A stretch of 64,000 nt of DNA from Metabacillus litoralis. Its GTDB lineage: Bacteria; Bacillota; Bacilli; Bacillales; Bacillaceae. The translations under genes were made by a program, and so were the position numbers. The notes beneath the pieces were generated by a model that worked only from the letters and a program-made list of their open reading frames with translations, had not been told where the DNA came from and searched no databases. Positions 19,486 through 31,545 of the stretch are shown one piece after another; position 1 is the first letter of the stretch; each line of letters starts with the position of its first letter. The stretch lies in the NCBI RefSeq assembly GCF_020524045.1, contig NZ_JAIVKL010000003.1, positions 278,147 to 342,146 of the forward strand. The letters run 5' to 3'.

Positions 19486-19968
19486 ATGAAATTGATCATC
19501 GATAGCATAGATGAAACAAACGAGTTAACAGAAGAACAATTGAAAACAGTTGAAGAACTACTTCAGTTTGCAGCTGAATTGGAAAAAGTCCAACAAGATG
19601 CAGAGGTATCTGTCACATTCGTTACGAACGAACGTATACAAGAAGTAAACCGTGATTATCGAGATAAAGATCAACCGACTGATGTTATTTCTTTTGCTCT
19701 TGAAGAAATGGGTGAGGGAGAGATGGAGATCTTTGGGTTAGATCAACCGCCAATGCTAGGAGATATTATCATTTCCATTGAACGCGCAAAAGAGCAAGCA
19801 GAAGAGTATGGTCATTCATTTATGAGAGAGCTTGGTTTTTTAGCTTGCCATGGTTTTCTGCATTTATTAGGATATGACCATATGAATGAAGTAGATGAAA
19901 AAGAGATGTTTACTAAACAAAAGGATATCTTAGATAATTATGGACTTAAAAGATCCGAAGACCTCTGA
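19486..19968 (+). CDS. ybeY: rRNA maturation endoribonuclease YbeY
   Basis: 160 residues. The metal site [11 protein letters not shown] (HxxxHxxxxxH) sits near the C-terminus, and the conserved [10 protein letters not shown] motif appears as [11 protein letters not shown]. YbeY acts in 16S rRNA 3' end maturation and ribosome quality control. Its last 29 bases overlap dgkA, indicating translational coupling. ATG 19486 follows GGTGAAATAAAAG. Confidence 0.96.
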   Translation: MKLIIDSIDETNELTEEQLKTVEELLQFAAELEKVQQDAEVSVTFVTNERIQEVNRDYRDKDQPTDVISFALEEMGEGEMEIFGLDQPPMLGDIIISIERAKEQAEEYGHSFMRELGFLACHGFLHLLGYDHMNEVDEKEMFTKQKDILDNYGLKRSEDL

Positions 19969-20314
19969 ATGGAAGCGTTTCTATAAGAGCTTTAAGTTTG
20001 CGTGGAATGGAATTTTTCAATCTTTCAAAACAGAGCGGAACTTTCAAATACATGTATACATTTCCATTTTTATGATTATTTTCGGTCTTTATCTTCAATT
20101 CACATTTTTTGAATGGATTGTTATCTTATTTTTAATCGGTGGAATGTTGGCATTAGAGCTAATGAACACGGCAATCGAACATGTTGTTGATTTAATTACT
20201 GAAGATTATAATCCAATTGCAAAAGCAGCTAAGGATGCAGCAGCAGGAGCTGTTTTGGTTTATGCAATTCTTTCGTTTATAATTGGTGTAATTCTTTTAT
20301 TAAGACATATATGA
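19940..20314 (+). CDS. dgkA: Diacylglycerol kinase family protein (undecaprenol kinase)
   Basis: 124 residues with three membrane helices (about 33-50, 55-72, 97-120). The catalytic motif [13 protein letters not shown], with glutamate and asparagine for ATP/Mg binding, is intact. In Bacillus the DgkA homologue phosphorylates undecaprenol, recycling the lipid carrier of cell-wall synthesis. It starts inside ybeY (ATG 19940). This start gives the conserved cytoplasmic N-terminus ending [10 protein letters not shown]. Confidence 0.92.
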   Translation: MDLKDPKTSEWKRFYKSFKFAWNGIFQSFKTERNFQIHVYISIFMIIFGLYLQFTFFEWIVILFLIGGMLALELMNTAIEHVVDLITEDYNPIAKAAKDAAAGAVLVYAILSFIIGVILLLRHI

Positions 20315-20369
20315 ACTTTTAAACGCTAGAGCTTTTCTAAATGAATGTTTTCTTGCTTTTAAATTTTGT

Positions 20370-20430
20370 TGATTAAGCGTAAGGTTCGTGACCTCCCTTT
20401 CACTCCCATCAAAAGAGTGCTAATACAGAG
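20370..20430 (-). repeat. Possible remnant of an R2 palindrome
   Basis: GTTGATT near 20379 and CCTTTCACTCC..ATCAA..GCTAA (20395-20423) match the two outer ends of the R2 copy at 16834 with the GC-rich core missing. The gap between dgkA and cdd holds no gene. A GAGTGCTAA here looks like a CIRCE half-site but is better explained as R2 flank. Confidence 0.4.
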
Positions 20431-20596
20431 GTGAAAAAGCAGGGTAGAATTCAAAAAGAGTTTAATTTTATATTTCTGATCCACTAAAAGATACTATCTA
20501 TTGTATTTTGGACTAATTCAGAAGATTCTTACAATTGAATGACAAATTCTAAAATTACGTGAAAATAATGATGATATTAGGTAAAATAATAAGTAA

Positions 20597-21932
<1,336 letters not shown>

Positions 21933-22145
21933 AAGATAAGTTGCTCATTTTGAGATTGACATGTTTTCAGAACCTAATTGTAAAACTGATAAATACGTAA
22001 ACCTTCTTAAAATAGCCAAGGTTTAAATATTCATTAAATTGATTAACAAATATTGTTTAACATGAAATGATGAAGAAAAGGTCAAGATATATATATGAAA
22101 TTGGATATTGCTTGCTAGTCTTAACAACTGAAAGGTGGGGTTTTT

Positions 22146-22289
22146 ATGTTGGATTTTACCTGGAAGGTTTTTTCGCAAACAGGTAGCATTGATACGTATC
22201 TTCTTTTTAAAGAGTTGGAAAAGGAGAATGATGACGGACCCGATTATCAAGATGATGAACTAGCTGAAATAGATTTTCCAGTTTCCTGA
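22146..22289 (+). CDS. yqzL: YqzL family small protein
   Basis: 47 residues beginning MLDFTWKVFSQTGSIDTYLL, the conserved start of the YqzL family. The rest is acidic. The ribosome binding site AAGGTGGGG lies 7 bases upstream. It sits between era and recO, exactly as in B. subtilis. No function is known. It is too short for most ORF cut-offs but clearly conserved. Confidence 0.9.
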   Translation: MLDFTWKVFSQTGSIDTYLLFKELEKENDDGPDYQDDELAEIDFPVS

Positions 22290-22322
22290 TCTTGCCTGTA
22301 ACCTTTGGAAGGTGAGGGAAAT

Positions 22323-23075
22323 TTGCTTCAAAAATGTGAAGGAATCGTGATTCGTTCGACTGATTACGGTGAAACAAATAAAATTATCACAATATATACG
22401 AGAGAATTAGGAAAAGTTGGGGTTATGGCGAGAGGTGCAAAAAAACCAAATAGTCGCCTAACGTCAATCACCCAACTTTTTACTTATGGAATATTTATGT
22501 TCCAAAAATCCAATGGACTTGGTAGCCTTCAACAAGGTGAGATCATTCATTCACTTAGAGGGATAAGAGAAGATATCTTTCTCACTGCATATGCTTCTTA
22601 CATATCAGAGTTATTAGATAAAAGCACTGAAAACATGGAAAGAAATCCGTTCCTATTTGAGTTATTAAAACAAACTCTTATTTATTTGGATGATGAAGTT
22701 GATCCTGATATTTTGATGAATATTTTTGAAATGAAAATGTTATCTGTACTTGGGCTAAATCCTCAATTGGATGGTTGTTGCATTTGTGGTAATAAAGATG
22801 GAAGCTTTCATTTTTCTATAAGAGAAGGTGGATTTATTTGTCATCTTTGTTATGATAAAGATCCTTATCGATTGCCAATTTCTCCAATGACAGTCAAATT
22901 ACTACGCTTATTTTATTATTTTGATTTAAACCGCTTAGGAAATATTTCGGTTAAGCCAGAAACTAAAAAAGAATTAAAAGATGTCATCCAAGCATATTAT
23001 AACGAATTTTCTGGACTAACAATAAAATCGAAGCGCTTTTTAGATCAACTAGACTTTTTAAAGGGTAAACTATAG
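22323..23075 (+). CDS. recO: DNA repair protein RecO
   Basis: 250 residues from TTG 22323 ([20 protein letters not shown]), after GGAAGGTGAGGG. An in-frame upstream ATG at 22305 overlaps the ribosome binding site region and is not chosen. It has an N-terminal OB fold (1-80), a helical domain, and a zinc site with CCICGN and GGFICHLC. RecO anneals DNA and loads RecA on SSB-covered single strands. It lies 33 bases after yqzL. Confidence 0.95.
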   Translation: MLQKCEGIVIRSTDYGETNKIITIYTRELGKVGVMARGAKKPNSRLTSITQLFTYGIFMFQKSNGLGSLQQGEIIHSLRGIREDIFLTAYASYISELLDKSTENMERNPFLFELLKQTLIYLDDEVDPDILMNIFEMKMLSVLGLNPQLDGCCICGNKDGSFHFSIREGGFICHLCYDKDPYRLPISPMTVKLLRLFYYFDLNRLGNISVKPETKKELKDVIQAYYNEFSGLTIKSKRFLDQLDFLKGKL

Positions 23076-23078
23076 GAA

Positions 23079-23107
23079 TTGACAATTAAAATAATTTCGT
23101 TTAAGAT
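23079..23107 (+). promoter_or_regulatory. Promoter of the glyQS T-box transcript
   Basis: TTGACA (23079-23084), 17 bases, TAAGAT (23102-23107). It lies just after recO and immediately before the T-box leader. Confidence 0.65.
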
Positions 23108-23111
23108 GCAA

Positions 23112-23330
23112 ATAGAATTAAACATCTAATCTGCGTTGAAGGAAAGAAGTATTTACGATTACCCAATGATAGCGACCTTAGGATAGTGTAAGCTAAGGAT
23201 TGGCTCGTAAGGAAAGGCATTCCTGAGCAATTTTTTTAAAGTGGCTTATTTATTAAGCAATTAGGGTGGAACCGCGGGTATGCTCTCGTCCCTATGTCAA
23301 CTAATTTGGCATAGGGACGAGAGCTTTTTG
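23112..23330 (+). ncRNA. T-box riboswitch controlling glyQS (tRNA-Gly)
   Basis: The T-box sequence AGGGTGGAACCGCG (23263-23276) is followed by an intrinsic terminator: GCTCTCGTCCCTATG (23282-23296) with CATAGGGACGAGAGC (23310-23324) and T5. The stem I region lies about 23135-23245. A GGC followed by A at 23216-23218 could be the glycine specifier, but another GGC occurs at 23202, so the assignment is tentative. Uncharged tRNA-Gly stabilises the antiterminator and turns on the synthetase genes. Confidence 0.96.
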
Positions 23331-23491
23331 TTGTTTTAAGAAGTGTGAAATTTGCCGTTATTGCTTTCGGGATAAGAATCAGCAGCTAACAATCATAAGA
23401 CTATCACGAATAACCAGCAAGATGCTTGCGCTTATCTTATCAAGGTAAATTGAGCACTTATGTTTTTAAAAATTATTGGAGGTGTTTTTGA

Positions 23492-24382
23492 ATGAATATT
23501 CAAGAAATGATTTTAACATTGCAGAAGCATTGGTCAGATCAAGGTTGTGTACTAATGCAAGCATATGATACAGAAAAAGGTGCAGGAACGATGAGTCCAT
23601 ATACTTTTTTAAAAAGTATTGGACCAGAACCGTGGAAAGTAGCATATGTTGAACCGTCAAGAAGACCTGCAGATGGACGTTATGGAGAAAATCCCAATAG
23701 ACTTTATCAACATCATCAATTTCAGGTGATTATGAAACCTTCTCCAGATAATATCCAAGAATTATATTTAGATTCATTACGTGCGTTAGGAATTGATCCA
23801 CTAAAACATGATATCCGATTTGTAGAAGATAACTGGGAAAATCCTTCACTAGGATGTGCAGGATTAGGATGGGAAGTCTGGCTCGATGGAATGGAAATCA
23901 CTCAATTCACCTATTTCCAACAAGTTGGTGGATTAGAATGTAAACCAGTTTCTGCTGAAATTACATATGGAATTGAAAGACTTGCCTCATATATTCAAGA
24001 TAAAGAGAATGTCTTTGATTTAGAATGGACAAAAGGCTATACTGTGCGTGATATCTTCTTAATGCCTGAATATGAGCATTCTAAATATACATTTGAAACG
24101 TCAGACACTAATATGCTATTTCATTTGTTTTCTACATATGAAAAAGAAGCAATAAGACAAATGGATGAAGGACTTGTCCATCCAGCATATGATTATGTCT
24201 TAAAATGTTCACATACATTTAATCTTTTAGATGCAAAAGGGGCAATATCTGTTACCGAAAGAACAGGCTACATTGGACGTGTGAGAAATTTAGCTCGTAA
24301 AGTCGCTAAAACGTTTTATGATGAAAGAGAAAAATTAGGATTTCCGATGTTACAGCAGGAAGGAGGAAAAAATAATGAGTAA
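23492..24382 (+). CDS. glyQ: Glycine-tRNA ligase alpha subunit
   Basis: 296 residues, full length. It is the class II catalytic subunit of the bacterial (alpha-beta)2 glycyl-tRNA synthetase. Characteristic blocks are [21 protein letters not shown] near the start and [24 protein letters not shown] 23492 follows TTGGAGGTG. It is controlled by the T-box leader and overlaps glyS by eight bases. Confidence 0.98.
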   Translation: MNIQEMILTLQKHWSDQGCVLMQAYDTEKGAGTMSPYTFLKSIGPEPWKVAYVEPSRRPADGRYGENPNRLYQHHQFQVIMKPSPDNIQELYLDSLRALGIDPLKHDIRFVEDNWENPSLGCAGLGWEVWLDGMEITQFTYFQQVGGLECKPVSAEITYGIERLASYIQDKENVFDLEWTKGYTVRDIFLMPEYEHSKYTFETSDTNMLFHLFSTYEKEAIRQMDEGLVHPAYDYVLKCSHTFNLLDAKGAISVTERTGYIGRVRNLARKVAKTFYDEREKLGFPMLQQEGGKNNE

Positions 24383-26438
24383 ACAAGACTTATTAATTGA
24401 AATCGGATTAGAGGAACTACCTGCTCAATATGTAACACCCTCAATGAATCAATTAGAAGAAAAAATGACAAAATGGCTTGAGGAAAAAAAGCTATCCTAC
24501 GGGGAAGTAAAATCATTTTCAACACCAAGAAGGTTAGCTATTCAAGTAAAAGGAGTTGCCGAGAAGCAACCTGACATTGAAGAAGAAGCAAAAGGCCCAG
24601 CTAAAAAGATTGCATTAGACTCAGAAGGAAATTGGTCTAAAGCAGCAATTGGTTTTACTAAGGGGCAAGGAGCGTCAGTTGAGGATATTTATTTTAAAGA
24701 AATAAATGGTGTTGAGTATGCCCATATTCAAAAATTTATTAAAGGTCAAGAATCTAAATTATTATTAACAGAAGTGAAACAGTTAATAATAGGATTAACT
24801 TTCCCAAAAAATATGAGATGGGGAAGCAATGATTTACGTTATATAAGACCAATCAAATGGATATTAGCGTTATTTGGAAATGAAGTTATTCCATTCGAAA
24901 TTGCGGGAACAGAAACGGGAACTTATACATATGGACACCGTTTTCTTGGAAACAAAGTAGAAGTAGCATCATCATCCTTGTATGAAGCTACATTATTAGA
25001 ACAATTTGTATTAGCAGATCCTGTTAAACGGAAGGAAGCTATTATTTCTCAGCTTTCAGAGCTTGAAACAGAACAAAACTGGATCATTCCTATTGATGAA
25101 GAATTACTTGAGGAAGTAAATAATTTAGTTGAATACCCAACTGCTTTATTTGGTAAGTTTGAATCTGATTATCTAACATTGCCAGATGAAGTACTAGTGA
25201 CAACAATGAAGGAGCATCAACGTTATTTCCCAGTAAGGAAAAAATCTGGTGAATTGCAACCCTTCTTTGTTACAGTGAGAAATGGTGACCACAACCATTT
25301 AGAGAATGTAGCTAGAGGAAATGAAAAAGTTTTACGTGCTAGATTATCAGATGCGAACTTTTTTTATAAGGAAGACCAAAAACTCAAGATTGAGGATGCA
25401 GTTCAAAAATTAGATAAAATTGTTTTTCATGAAGAGCTAGGCACGTTAGGTGAAAAAGTAAATCGTGTTGTGCAGTTATCAAGAGTTCTTGCTGATCAAT
25501 TAAACATAAATTCTGAGATTAAAGAAGACATTAAACGTACAGCATCCATTTGTAAATTTGATTTAGTCACACATATGGTTTATGAGTTTCCTGAATTACA
25601 AGGGAAAATTGGTGAGAAGTATGCAAAAATTTCAGGAGAAAAAGAATCCGTTGCAACAGCTATAAATGAACATTATATGCCAAGGCATGCTGAGGATTCC
25701 GTACCTTTTTCAGAGATTGGTGCAATCGTGGCATTAGCAGATAAGCTTGATACTATTTCAGGATTTTTTGCTATCGGTAAAATACCAACAGGTTCACAAG
25801 ATCCTTATGCATTAAGAAGACAAGCAAGCGGAATTGTCCAAATTTTACGTTCGAAAAAATATAAACTTGAACTTCCACAATTATTTTCTATGTCACTAGA
25901 ACTTTTTGGAAACAAAGTATCACTTGATGCTAAGCAAGAACTTCTAGCTTTCTTTAAGCTGAGATTAAAATACTTATTGGCTGAAGATTCAATTCGTCAT
26001 GATTTGATTGATTCAGTTCTAGAGTCATCTCATCTTGAAGTAACATCATTAACTGAACGTGCGAATTTACTTAAAGATTTATCGAAAGAACAAGATTTTA
26101 AGGAAACAATTGAAGCTCTTGCACGCGTGATGAATATTGCTAAAAAAGGTAATAATCAAGAAATAAATGAGCAAATGTTAGAGTCAGGTTATGAGAAAGC
26201 ATTATATAAAGCGTACAATGATGCATCAGTAAAAATTAAAGGCTACAAAGAAACGGGGCAAGAAAAGGAAATATACCAAGAGTTAGCTAACTTAAAGCCA
26301 GTGATCAATGATTATTTTGATCATACAATGGTCATGGCTGAAGATGAAAAGATAAAAGAAAATCGTCTAGCTCAAATGGTTGCCATTTCCAACTTGATTG
26401 AATTATTTGCAAAAATGAATGTAATTTTAGTCAAATAA
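24375..26438 (+). CDS. glyS: Glycine-tRNA ligase beta subunit
   Basis: 687 residues. It begins with [14 protein letters not shown], the conserved opening of the family. A central HD-like region and a C-terminal DALR anticodon-binding domain (about 580-687) follow. It recognises tRNA-Gly and completes the synthetase with GlyQ. The start ATG 24375 lies inside glyQ after AAGGAGGAAA, so translation is coupled. No terminator is seen immediately after the stop; one lies at 26680. Confidence 0.98.
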   Translation: MSKQDLLIEIGLEELPAQYVTPSMNQLEEKMTKWLEEKKLSYGEVKSFSTPRRLAIQVKGVAEKQPDIEEEAKGPAKKIALDSEGNWSKAAIGFTKGQGASVEDIYFKEINGVEYAHIQKFIKGQESKLLLTEVKQLIIGLTFPKNMRWGSNDLRYIRPIKWILALFGNEVIPFEIAGTETGTYTYGHRFLGNKVEVASSSLYEATLLEQFVLADPVKRKEAIISQLSELETEQNWIIPIDEELLEEVNNLVEYPTALFGKFESDYLTLPDEVLVTTMKEHQRYFPVRKKSGELQPFFVTVRNGDHNHLENVARGNEKVLRARLSDANFFYKEDQKLKIEDAVQKLDKIVFHEELGTLGEKVNRVVQLSRVLADQLNINSEIKEDIKRTASICKFDLVTHMVYEFPELQGKIGEKYAKISGEKESVATAINEHYMPRHAEDSVPFSEIGAIVALADKLDTISGFFAIGKIPTGSQDPYALRRQASGIVQILRSKKYKLELPQLFSMSLELFGNKVSLDAKQELLAFFKLRLKYLLAEDSIRHDLIDSVLESSHLEVTSLTERANLLKDLSKEQDFKETIEALARVMNIAKKGNNQEINEQMLESGYEKALYKAYNDASVKIKGYKETGQEKEIYQELANLKPVINDYFDHTMVMAEDEKIKENRLAQMVAISNLIELFAKMNVILVK

Positions 26439-26442
26439 TTCA

Positions 26443-26679
26443 GCTCATTTCTAAATATTGTTGCTAATTGAGTCCTCTATCTGTGAATAGCAATGGTTTA
26501 TCGCATTATGTCAATCAATTGAAGAAAAGTTTTTAAAAACTTAATTTTTACGAATAACAGACAGCAATTAAGTTGACCGTTTCTGTATATGTGACTGCTG
26601 CTAGACGGAGTAGGTTGGTAGAGGGATTGTTAAAAATTAAATCTTTTTATCATTAGCTAATGAATAATAATAACGGGAA
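26443..26679. other. Non-coding stretch after glyS with an R1-like end
   Basis: AGCTCATTTCTAAATATTGT followed by TGCTAA (from 26443) resembles the R1 left end, but no matching right end is clear. Otherwise AT-rich with no open frame. Confidence 0.35.
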
Positions 26680-26717
26680 AAATCAGACCAAATCGAACAG
26701 TGATTTGGTCTGATTTC
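26679..26717. terminator. Bidirectional-looking terminator hairpin
   Basis: AAATCAGACCAAATC (26680-26694) pairs with GATTTGGTCTGATTT (26702-26716), a perfect 15-bp stem with a seven-base loop. It lies 240 bases after glyS and probably ends that transcript. Confidence 0.8.
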
Positions 26718-27250
26718 ATTGGTTGTTTTTATTTTAATAATTAATGAAATCATAGTTATAACCGGTCTTTTAAAGAATGTTGCTTTACAATATAGTTAGA
26801 AATACTTATTATGGTGAAAAAGATGATTGGTTCTGATTTCTATATTTATCATACTCTGTAAAAATTATTTTCTGTTACAGACAATCGCTTTTTGAAGGAA
26901 GATTATTGAATTCTTTCTTCATATTCGAACACAAACTGCTTTTCAAATTCATTGGAAAGTATATAATAATTTTATATAGTATAACCTATTTACCTAACTA
27001 GTTCTATTCTATGTCATTTTTAAACCACAACTAGCAAACTAAAATGTTTGGACTATAAAATTCTGAACATGCACTAAGAAAAGTTTATATTTTTCAGGGG
27101 ATTTATATGTGAACTAAAACGAATGTATTTCATATAGAAGACTTCTTGAATAGAACGTTTCGGAAATAACTAAAAGGTAACTAAATTCTGTTATGCATTG
27201 TAAATTTTATTCCATTAACTGAAAATATAAGATTGAATTTTCCTAAAAAA
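26718..27250. other. Long gene-free AT-rich stretch before ccpN
   Basis: About 530 bases with no supported gene. GGTCTTTTAAAGAATGTTGC at about 26764 faintly recalls an R1 end. I see no hairpin terminator, tRNA or firm promoter. It could hold an untranslated leader for ccpN or decayed repeats. Confidence 0.4.
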
Positions 27251-27255
27251 GTAAG

Positions 27256-27888
27256 GTGGTGAGTAAAATCGAACTTAATAAACGACAAGAGAAAATTGTA
27301 GAAATAGTTAAAGGAAGTGGACCGATAACTGGAGAACAGATAGCTGATCAGTTGAATTTAACAAGAGCAACTTTACGTCCAGACTTAGCTATTTTAACTA
27401 TGACAGGCTACTTAGAAGCAAGACCTCGTGTAGGATATTATTTTACAGGTAAAAAAAATAATCAGCTTCTTACGGACGAATTAAAGAAGTTAAAGGTAAA
27501 GGACTACCAATCGATTCCTATCGTTGTAAGTGTAAATGTTTCTGTTTATGATGCGATTTGTACAATGTTTTTAGAGGATGTCGGGACATTATTTGTTGTT
27601 GATGATCAATCTATTTTAGTTGGAGTTCTATCACGTAAGGATTTATTGCGTACAAGTATAGGTAAACAAGAATTAACTTCAATTCCTGTTAATATTATTA
27701 TGACCAGAATGCCTAACATTACAGTTTGTAGACATGATGATTTAATTCTTGATGTTGCTCATGTATTAATTGATAAACAAATTGATGCCTTACCGGTTGT
27801 TAAAGATACTGAAAAAGGTTTAGAGGTTATCGGTAGGGTTACAAAAACCAATATGACAAAAATACTTGTTAGCCTTGCAGGTAATTAA
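27256..27888 (+). CDS. ccpN: Transcription repressor CcpN (YqzB family)
   Basis: 210 residues. An N-terminal helix-turn-helix (about 5-60: ITGEQIADQLNLTRATLRPDL) is followed by two CBS domains (about 85-205), which in this family bind nucleotides. CcpN represses gluconeogenic genes (gapB, pckA) when glycolytic substrates are present. Two adjacent GTG codons (27256, 27259) are possible starts. Both sit within or right after AAGGTGG, so spacing is poor for either. The next gene encodes the PPDK regulator, also tied to pyruvate/PEP metabolism. Confidence 0.93.
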   Translation: MVSKIELNKRQEKIVEIVKGSGPITGEQIADQLNLTRATLRPDLAILTMTGYLEARPRVGYYFTGKKNNQLLTDELKKLKVKDYQSIPIVVSVNVSVYDAICTMFLEDVGTLFVVDDQSILVGVLSRKDLLRTSIGKQELTSIPVNIIMTRMPNITVCRHDDLILDVAHVLIDKQIDALPVVKDTEKGLEVIGRVTKTNMTKILVSLAGN

Positions 27889-27921
27889 AAGCAGCTAGCG
27901 TAAGGGAATGGAGAAATTAGA

Positions 27922-28740
27922 ATGAGCTATCGATTGATTTATGTTGTATCTGATTCAGTTGGTGAAACTGCTGAACTAGTTGTAAAAGCAGCTGCAAGCC
28001 AATTCAATGGTGCTTCAGCAAATACGAAAATCAAAAGAATTCCATATGTTGAAGATAAAGGAACGATAATAGAAGTGATCTCATTAGCGAAACAAGATCA
28101 AGCTATTGTCTGTTTTACCCTTGTTGTTCCGGAACTAAGAGATTGTTTAATGGAAGAAGCAACTAGACAAGGTGTCGTGTTTTATGACATTATTGGTCCT
28201 TTAATTGATAAAATGGAAACGTCATATGGCATTTCTGCTAAATATGAGCCAGGACGTGTTAGAAAGCTTGATGATGACTATTTTAAAAAGGTCGAAGCAA
28301 TTGAGTTTGCTGTTAAGTATGACGATGGACGTGACCCAAGAGGAATTTTAAAGGCTGATATTGTGTTAATTGGAGTATCTAGAACATCAAAAACACCATT
28401 GTCTCAATATTTAGCACATAAACGATTTAAAGTTGCAAATGTACCGATCGTCCCAGAAGTAGAACCACCAGAAGAATTATATAAAGTGTCTGCACAAAAA
28501 TGTATAGGGCTCCGTATTATGCCTGACAAACTCAATCATATTCGTAAAGAGAGATTAAAATCTTTAGGTTTAAATGATGAAGCTTTTTATGCAAATATTG
28601 ATCGTATAAAAGAAGAACTTAATTATTTTGATAAAGTGGTAAATCGAATTGGCTGCCAAGTGGTAGATGTTTCGAATAAAGCTGTGGAGGAAACAGCGAA
28701 TATAATAGCTAATTTCATGAATAAGCAAAATGGGAATTAA
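27922..28740 (+). CDS. yqfL: Pyruvate, phosphate dikinase regulatory protein (YqfL)
   Basis: 272 residues. The P-loop is GVSRTSKT (about 151-158). This DUF299 family is a bifunctional ADP-dependent kinase and phosphorylase that inactivates or reactivates PPDK (or PEP synthase) by threonine phosphorylation. In B. subtilis the homologue modulates CcpN activity, which fits its place 33 bases after ccpN. It starts at ATG 27922 after GGAATGGAG. No PPDK gene is in the window, so the target is inferred. Confidence 0.92.
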   Translation: MSYRLIYVVSDSVGETAELVVKAAASQFNGASANTKIKRIPYVEDKGTIIEVISLAKQDQAIVCFTLVVPELRDCLMEEATRQGVVFYDIIGPLIDKMETSYGISAKYEPGRVRKLDDDYFKKVEAIEFAVKYDDGRDPRGILKADIVLIGVSRTSKTPLSQYLAHKRFKVANVPIVPEVEPPEELYKVSAQKCIGLRIMPDKLNHIRKERLKSLGLNDEAFYANIDRIKEELNYFDKVVNRIGCQVVDVSNKAVEETANIIANFMNKQNGN

Positions 28741-28753
28741 TGTTTAGTTTGTG

Positions 28754-28795
28754 GGTGACTTATAGGTGGTAACACCTAAATAAGTTACCTTTTTC
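28754..28795 (+). terminator. Terminator after yqfL
   Basis: GGTGACTTA (28754-28762) pairs with TAAGTTACC (28781-28789), with inner AGGTG/CACCT, then TTTTT. Confidence 0.88.
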
Positions 28796-29080
28796 GTTTT
28801 AGACGATTTTTTAGTACTTAAATGTTGTAGAGTTGCTTATACTTAGATTTAGGAGAAAAAAACAATAGAAATTTGCCGAACTTTGTATTATAATAAAAAA
28901 TTGTGATAAAAAGTTATTTTTTAGGTTTAGAACTTGACATCTAGGAATAAACTATTAATTGTAAACTGTCAAGAAGCTAAAGGAAATATTTTTCGACAAA
29001 AAAGGATTTTAGTTCTTTTTCTAGAATATTAACTTACATGAGTATTGTTAAGAAGGATAATCTCGGAGTGATGTAGAATA
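28796..29080. other. Gap before yqxD
   Basis: AT-rich. A TATAAT at 28889 lacks a -35 at the right distance, and a TTGACA near 28933 lacks a good -10. No gene or structure is supported. Confidence 0.4.
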
Positions 29081-29554
29081 GTGAACTATGCCGAAAAAAA
29101 TGTAGGTATATATGTAGATGCTGATGCTTGTCCAGTTAAACAAGAAGTAATGGAACTTGCAAGTAAGTACAATATTGATGTTACTTTTGTTGCATCTTAT
29201 AATCATACTTCTGATAGAACGTATGGTGGTAAATGGGTGTATGTAGATACTGGTAAAGAAGAAGCTGACTTATACATAGTCAATCATGTGAAGAAAAATG
29301 ATATCGTAATATCTCAAGATATTGGTTTAGCAGGTTTATTGCTAAGAAAAGGCGTTATTGTTATTACTCCAAGGGGTAAACAATATACAGAGGCAAATAT
29401 TGAAACAGCCCTGCAATTTCGATACCTATCAGCTATGGAGAGGCGAAGTGGCAAGCACACTAAAGGTCCAAAGAAATTCACAGCTGAGGATAATGTAAAT
29501 TTTATCACAACAATCGAAAAAATTTTGTCGAAAGATGCAGGAGATCTTAAATAA
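29081..29554 (+). CDS. yqxD: YaiI/YqxD family protein (UPF0178)
   Basis: 157 residues from GTG 29081. The conserved opening [14 protein letters not shown] and later ISQDIGLAG give the acidic residues of a PIN/NYN-like nuclease fold, which suggests but does not prove RNA cleavage. It lies 32 bases before dnaG, the order found in B. subtilis, and is probably co-transcribed with the dnaG-rpoD macromolecular synthesis operon. Confidence 0.92.
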   Translation: MNYAEKNVGIYVDADACPVKQEVMELASKYNIDVTFVASYNHTSDRTYGGKWVYVDTGKEEADLYIVNHVKKNDIVISQDIGLAGLLLRKGVIVITPRGKQYTEANIETALQFRYLSAMERRSGKHTKGPKKFTAEDNVNFITTIEKILSKDAGDLK

Positions 29555-29586
29555 ATCTCGAATATCTTTATTACGGAGTTGTTAGT

Positions 29587-31401
29587 ATGGGAAATAGAAT
29601 TCCCGAAGAATTAGTTGAAAAAATACAAAGAACTTCTGACATTGTTGATGTGATAAGTGAATATGTTCAACTGAAGAAACAGGGACGTAACTATTTTGGT
29701 TTATGTCCATTTCATGGTGAAAAGTCCCCGTCGTTCTCAGTATCAGCTGATAAACAGATATTCCATTGCTTTGGATGTGGGGCAGGTGGAAATGTCTTTT
29801 CCTTTTTGATGCAGCATGAAAATTATTCTTTTATTGAAGCTGCTCAACATCTTGCTGATAAGGTGGGTGTTGAATTACCTTCCACAATAACAACGAATGA
29901 ACAGGAGCGATCTCTTCCTAAAGATTCTGAGAAGATGATAGAAGCTCATGAGCTCTTAAAGAAATTTTACCATCATTTATTGGTAAATACAAAAGAGGGT
30001 CAAGAAGCCTTAGATTATTTATTGAATAGAGGTTTTACTCGAGAAACAATTGATACATTTGAAATTGGTTATTCACTTGATTCTTGGGATTATATTTCAA
30101 AATTCTTAGTTAAAAGAGGTTTCAGTCCTGCAATGATGGAGGAAGCTGGATTACTAGTGAAGAAAAGTAATTCAGATGACTACTTTGATCGCTTCCGCAA
30201 TCGAATTATGTTTCCGATCACAGATCATCATGGTATGACAATTGCTTTCTCTGGAAGAGTGCTTGGAGATGAGAAACCAAAGTATCTGAACAGTCCAGAA
30301 ACAAAAATATTTAATAAAAGCAAGATACTTTATAATTTTCACAGAGCAAGAGTACATATTCGTAAAAATCAACAAGTGGTTCTTTTTGAAGGGTTTGCTG
30401 ATGTCATCTCTTCTTCTAAATCAGGTGTTGAGAATGCTATTGCTACGATGGGAACATCATTAACAGAAGATCAAGCAAAGGTATTGAGGAGAAACGTATC
30501 AGATATTATCATCTGTTATGATTCTGATTCTGCTGGAGTTGAGGCAACCAATCGAGCGGCAAAGATTTTACAAGCCGTTGGATGTCAAATAAAGGTTGCT
30601 ATGATTCAAGATGGCTTAGACCCTGATGACTACATCAAAAAGTACGGCTCTGAAAAGTTTAAAAATGATGTAATAGGGGCAAGTGTACCTCTAATGACGT
30701 TTAAGATGAGTTATTACAGAAGAGGGAAAAACCTTCAAAATGAAGGAGAACGATTCCAATACATTGAGAATGTACTAAATGAGGTTAGCCAATTAAAAAG
30801 TGCGGTAGAAAAGGAAATTTATTTGAATCAGCTTTCTAAAGAATTTGAATTATCGATGGAGGTTCTAAAAGAACAGCTCAATCAAAAAAGGACTAATTCA
30901 GATTCAGATGTTTCTTCAAATATGAAAAAGGTTCCACAACAGGTGAGACGTAATCCTATCTCAAGAAAAACCCTTTTACCTGCCTTTCACACTGCCGAAC
31001 GAATATTGATTGGTCATATGCTTCGGAGTAAGGATTTGTCTCAAAAAGTATTAGAGCGGCTTGGACTTCAATTTAATATCGAAGAGCATAAAGCTATTGT
31101 TACTTACTTATATGGATTTTATGAAGAAGGTAATGAGGAAAATGTTAGCTCATTTCTATCAAGACTTCCAAATGTAGAGTTACAAGATATCGTATCCAAC
31201 ATTGCGATGATTACGTTAAACACTGAAGTGAGTGAACAAGAACTATCCGATTGCATAAAACAGGTGTTGAATCATCAAAAAATGTTAATGATAAAAGAAA
31301 AAGAAGCTGTTAAAAATGAAGCTGAAAGAAATAAACAGTTCAAAGAAGCAGCTCAAATAGCAATGGAAATTATTCAATTAAAACAAGCTTTAAAGTCATA
31401 A
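29587..31401 (+). CDS. dnaG: DNA primase
   Basis: 604 residues. The N-terminal zinc domain has C40, H43, C61 and C64 ([20 protein letters not shown]). The TOPRIM catalytic core has [10 protein letters not shown] and YDSDSAG, and the C-terminal helicase-binding domain is about 460-604. It makes RNA primers at the replication fork. It is the first large gene of the dnaG-rpoD unit. ATG 29587 follows CGGAGTTG. Confidence 0.98.
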   Translation: MGNRIPEELVEKIQRTSDIVDVISEYVQLKKQGRNYFGLCPFHGEKSPSFSVSADKQIFHCFGCGAGGNVFSFLMQHENYSFIEAAQHLADKVGVELPSTITTNEQERSLPKDSEKMIEAHELLKKFYHHLLVNTKEGQEALDYLLNRGFTRETIDTFEIGYSLDSWDYISKFLVKRGFSPAMMEEAGLLVKKSNSDDYFDRFRNRIMFPITDHHGMTIAFSGRVLGDEKPKYLNSPETKIFNKSKILYNFHRARVHIRKNQQVVLFEGFADVISSSKSGVENAIATMGTSLTEDQAKVLRRNVSDIIICYDSDSAGVEATNRAAKILQAVGCQIKVAMIQDGLDPDDYIKKYGSEKFKNDVIGASVPLMTFKMSYYRRGKNLQNEGERFQYIENVLNEVSQLKSAVEKEIYLNQLSKEFELSMEVLKEQLNQKRTNSDSDVSSNMKKVPQQVRRNPISRKTLLPAFHTAERILIGHMLRSKDLSQKVLERLGLQFNIEEHKAIVTYLYGFYEEGNEENVSSFLSRLPNVELQDIVSNIAMITLNTEVSEQELSDCIKQVLNHQKMLMIKEKEAVKNEAERNKQFKEAAQIAMEIIQLKQALKS

Positions 31402-31545
31402 CAGTTAAGCTGAAGATGAAGAGGTAAATATTAATAAGTGTGTTGTTATTGTGTTGTAACACATTCCTAAATATATGCAAATACCGCTAAACAGTAATCC
31501 GATGGCTTATCTTATAACTTGGTAAGTTTGGAAGGAGGGGTTCCT

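Noticed and set aside
20397..20423. CIRCE-like element before cdd (CTTTCACTC, nine bases, GAGTGCTAA), right arm perfect
   Set aside because: The left arm matches only 6 of 9. The sequence aligns better with the outer end of the R2 repeat at 16834 (CCTTTCACTCC..ATCAA..GCTAA), and cdd is not an HrcA target. No promoter or gene start follows at the right distance.
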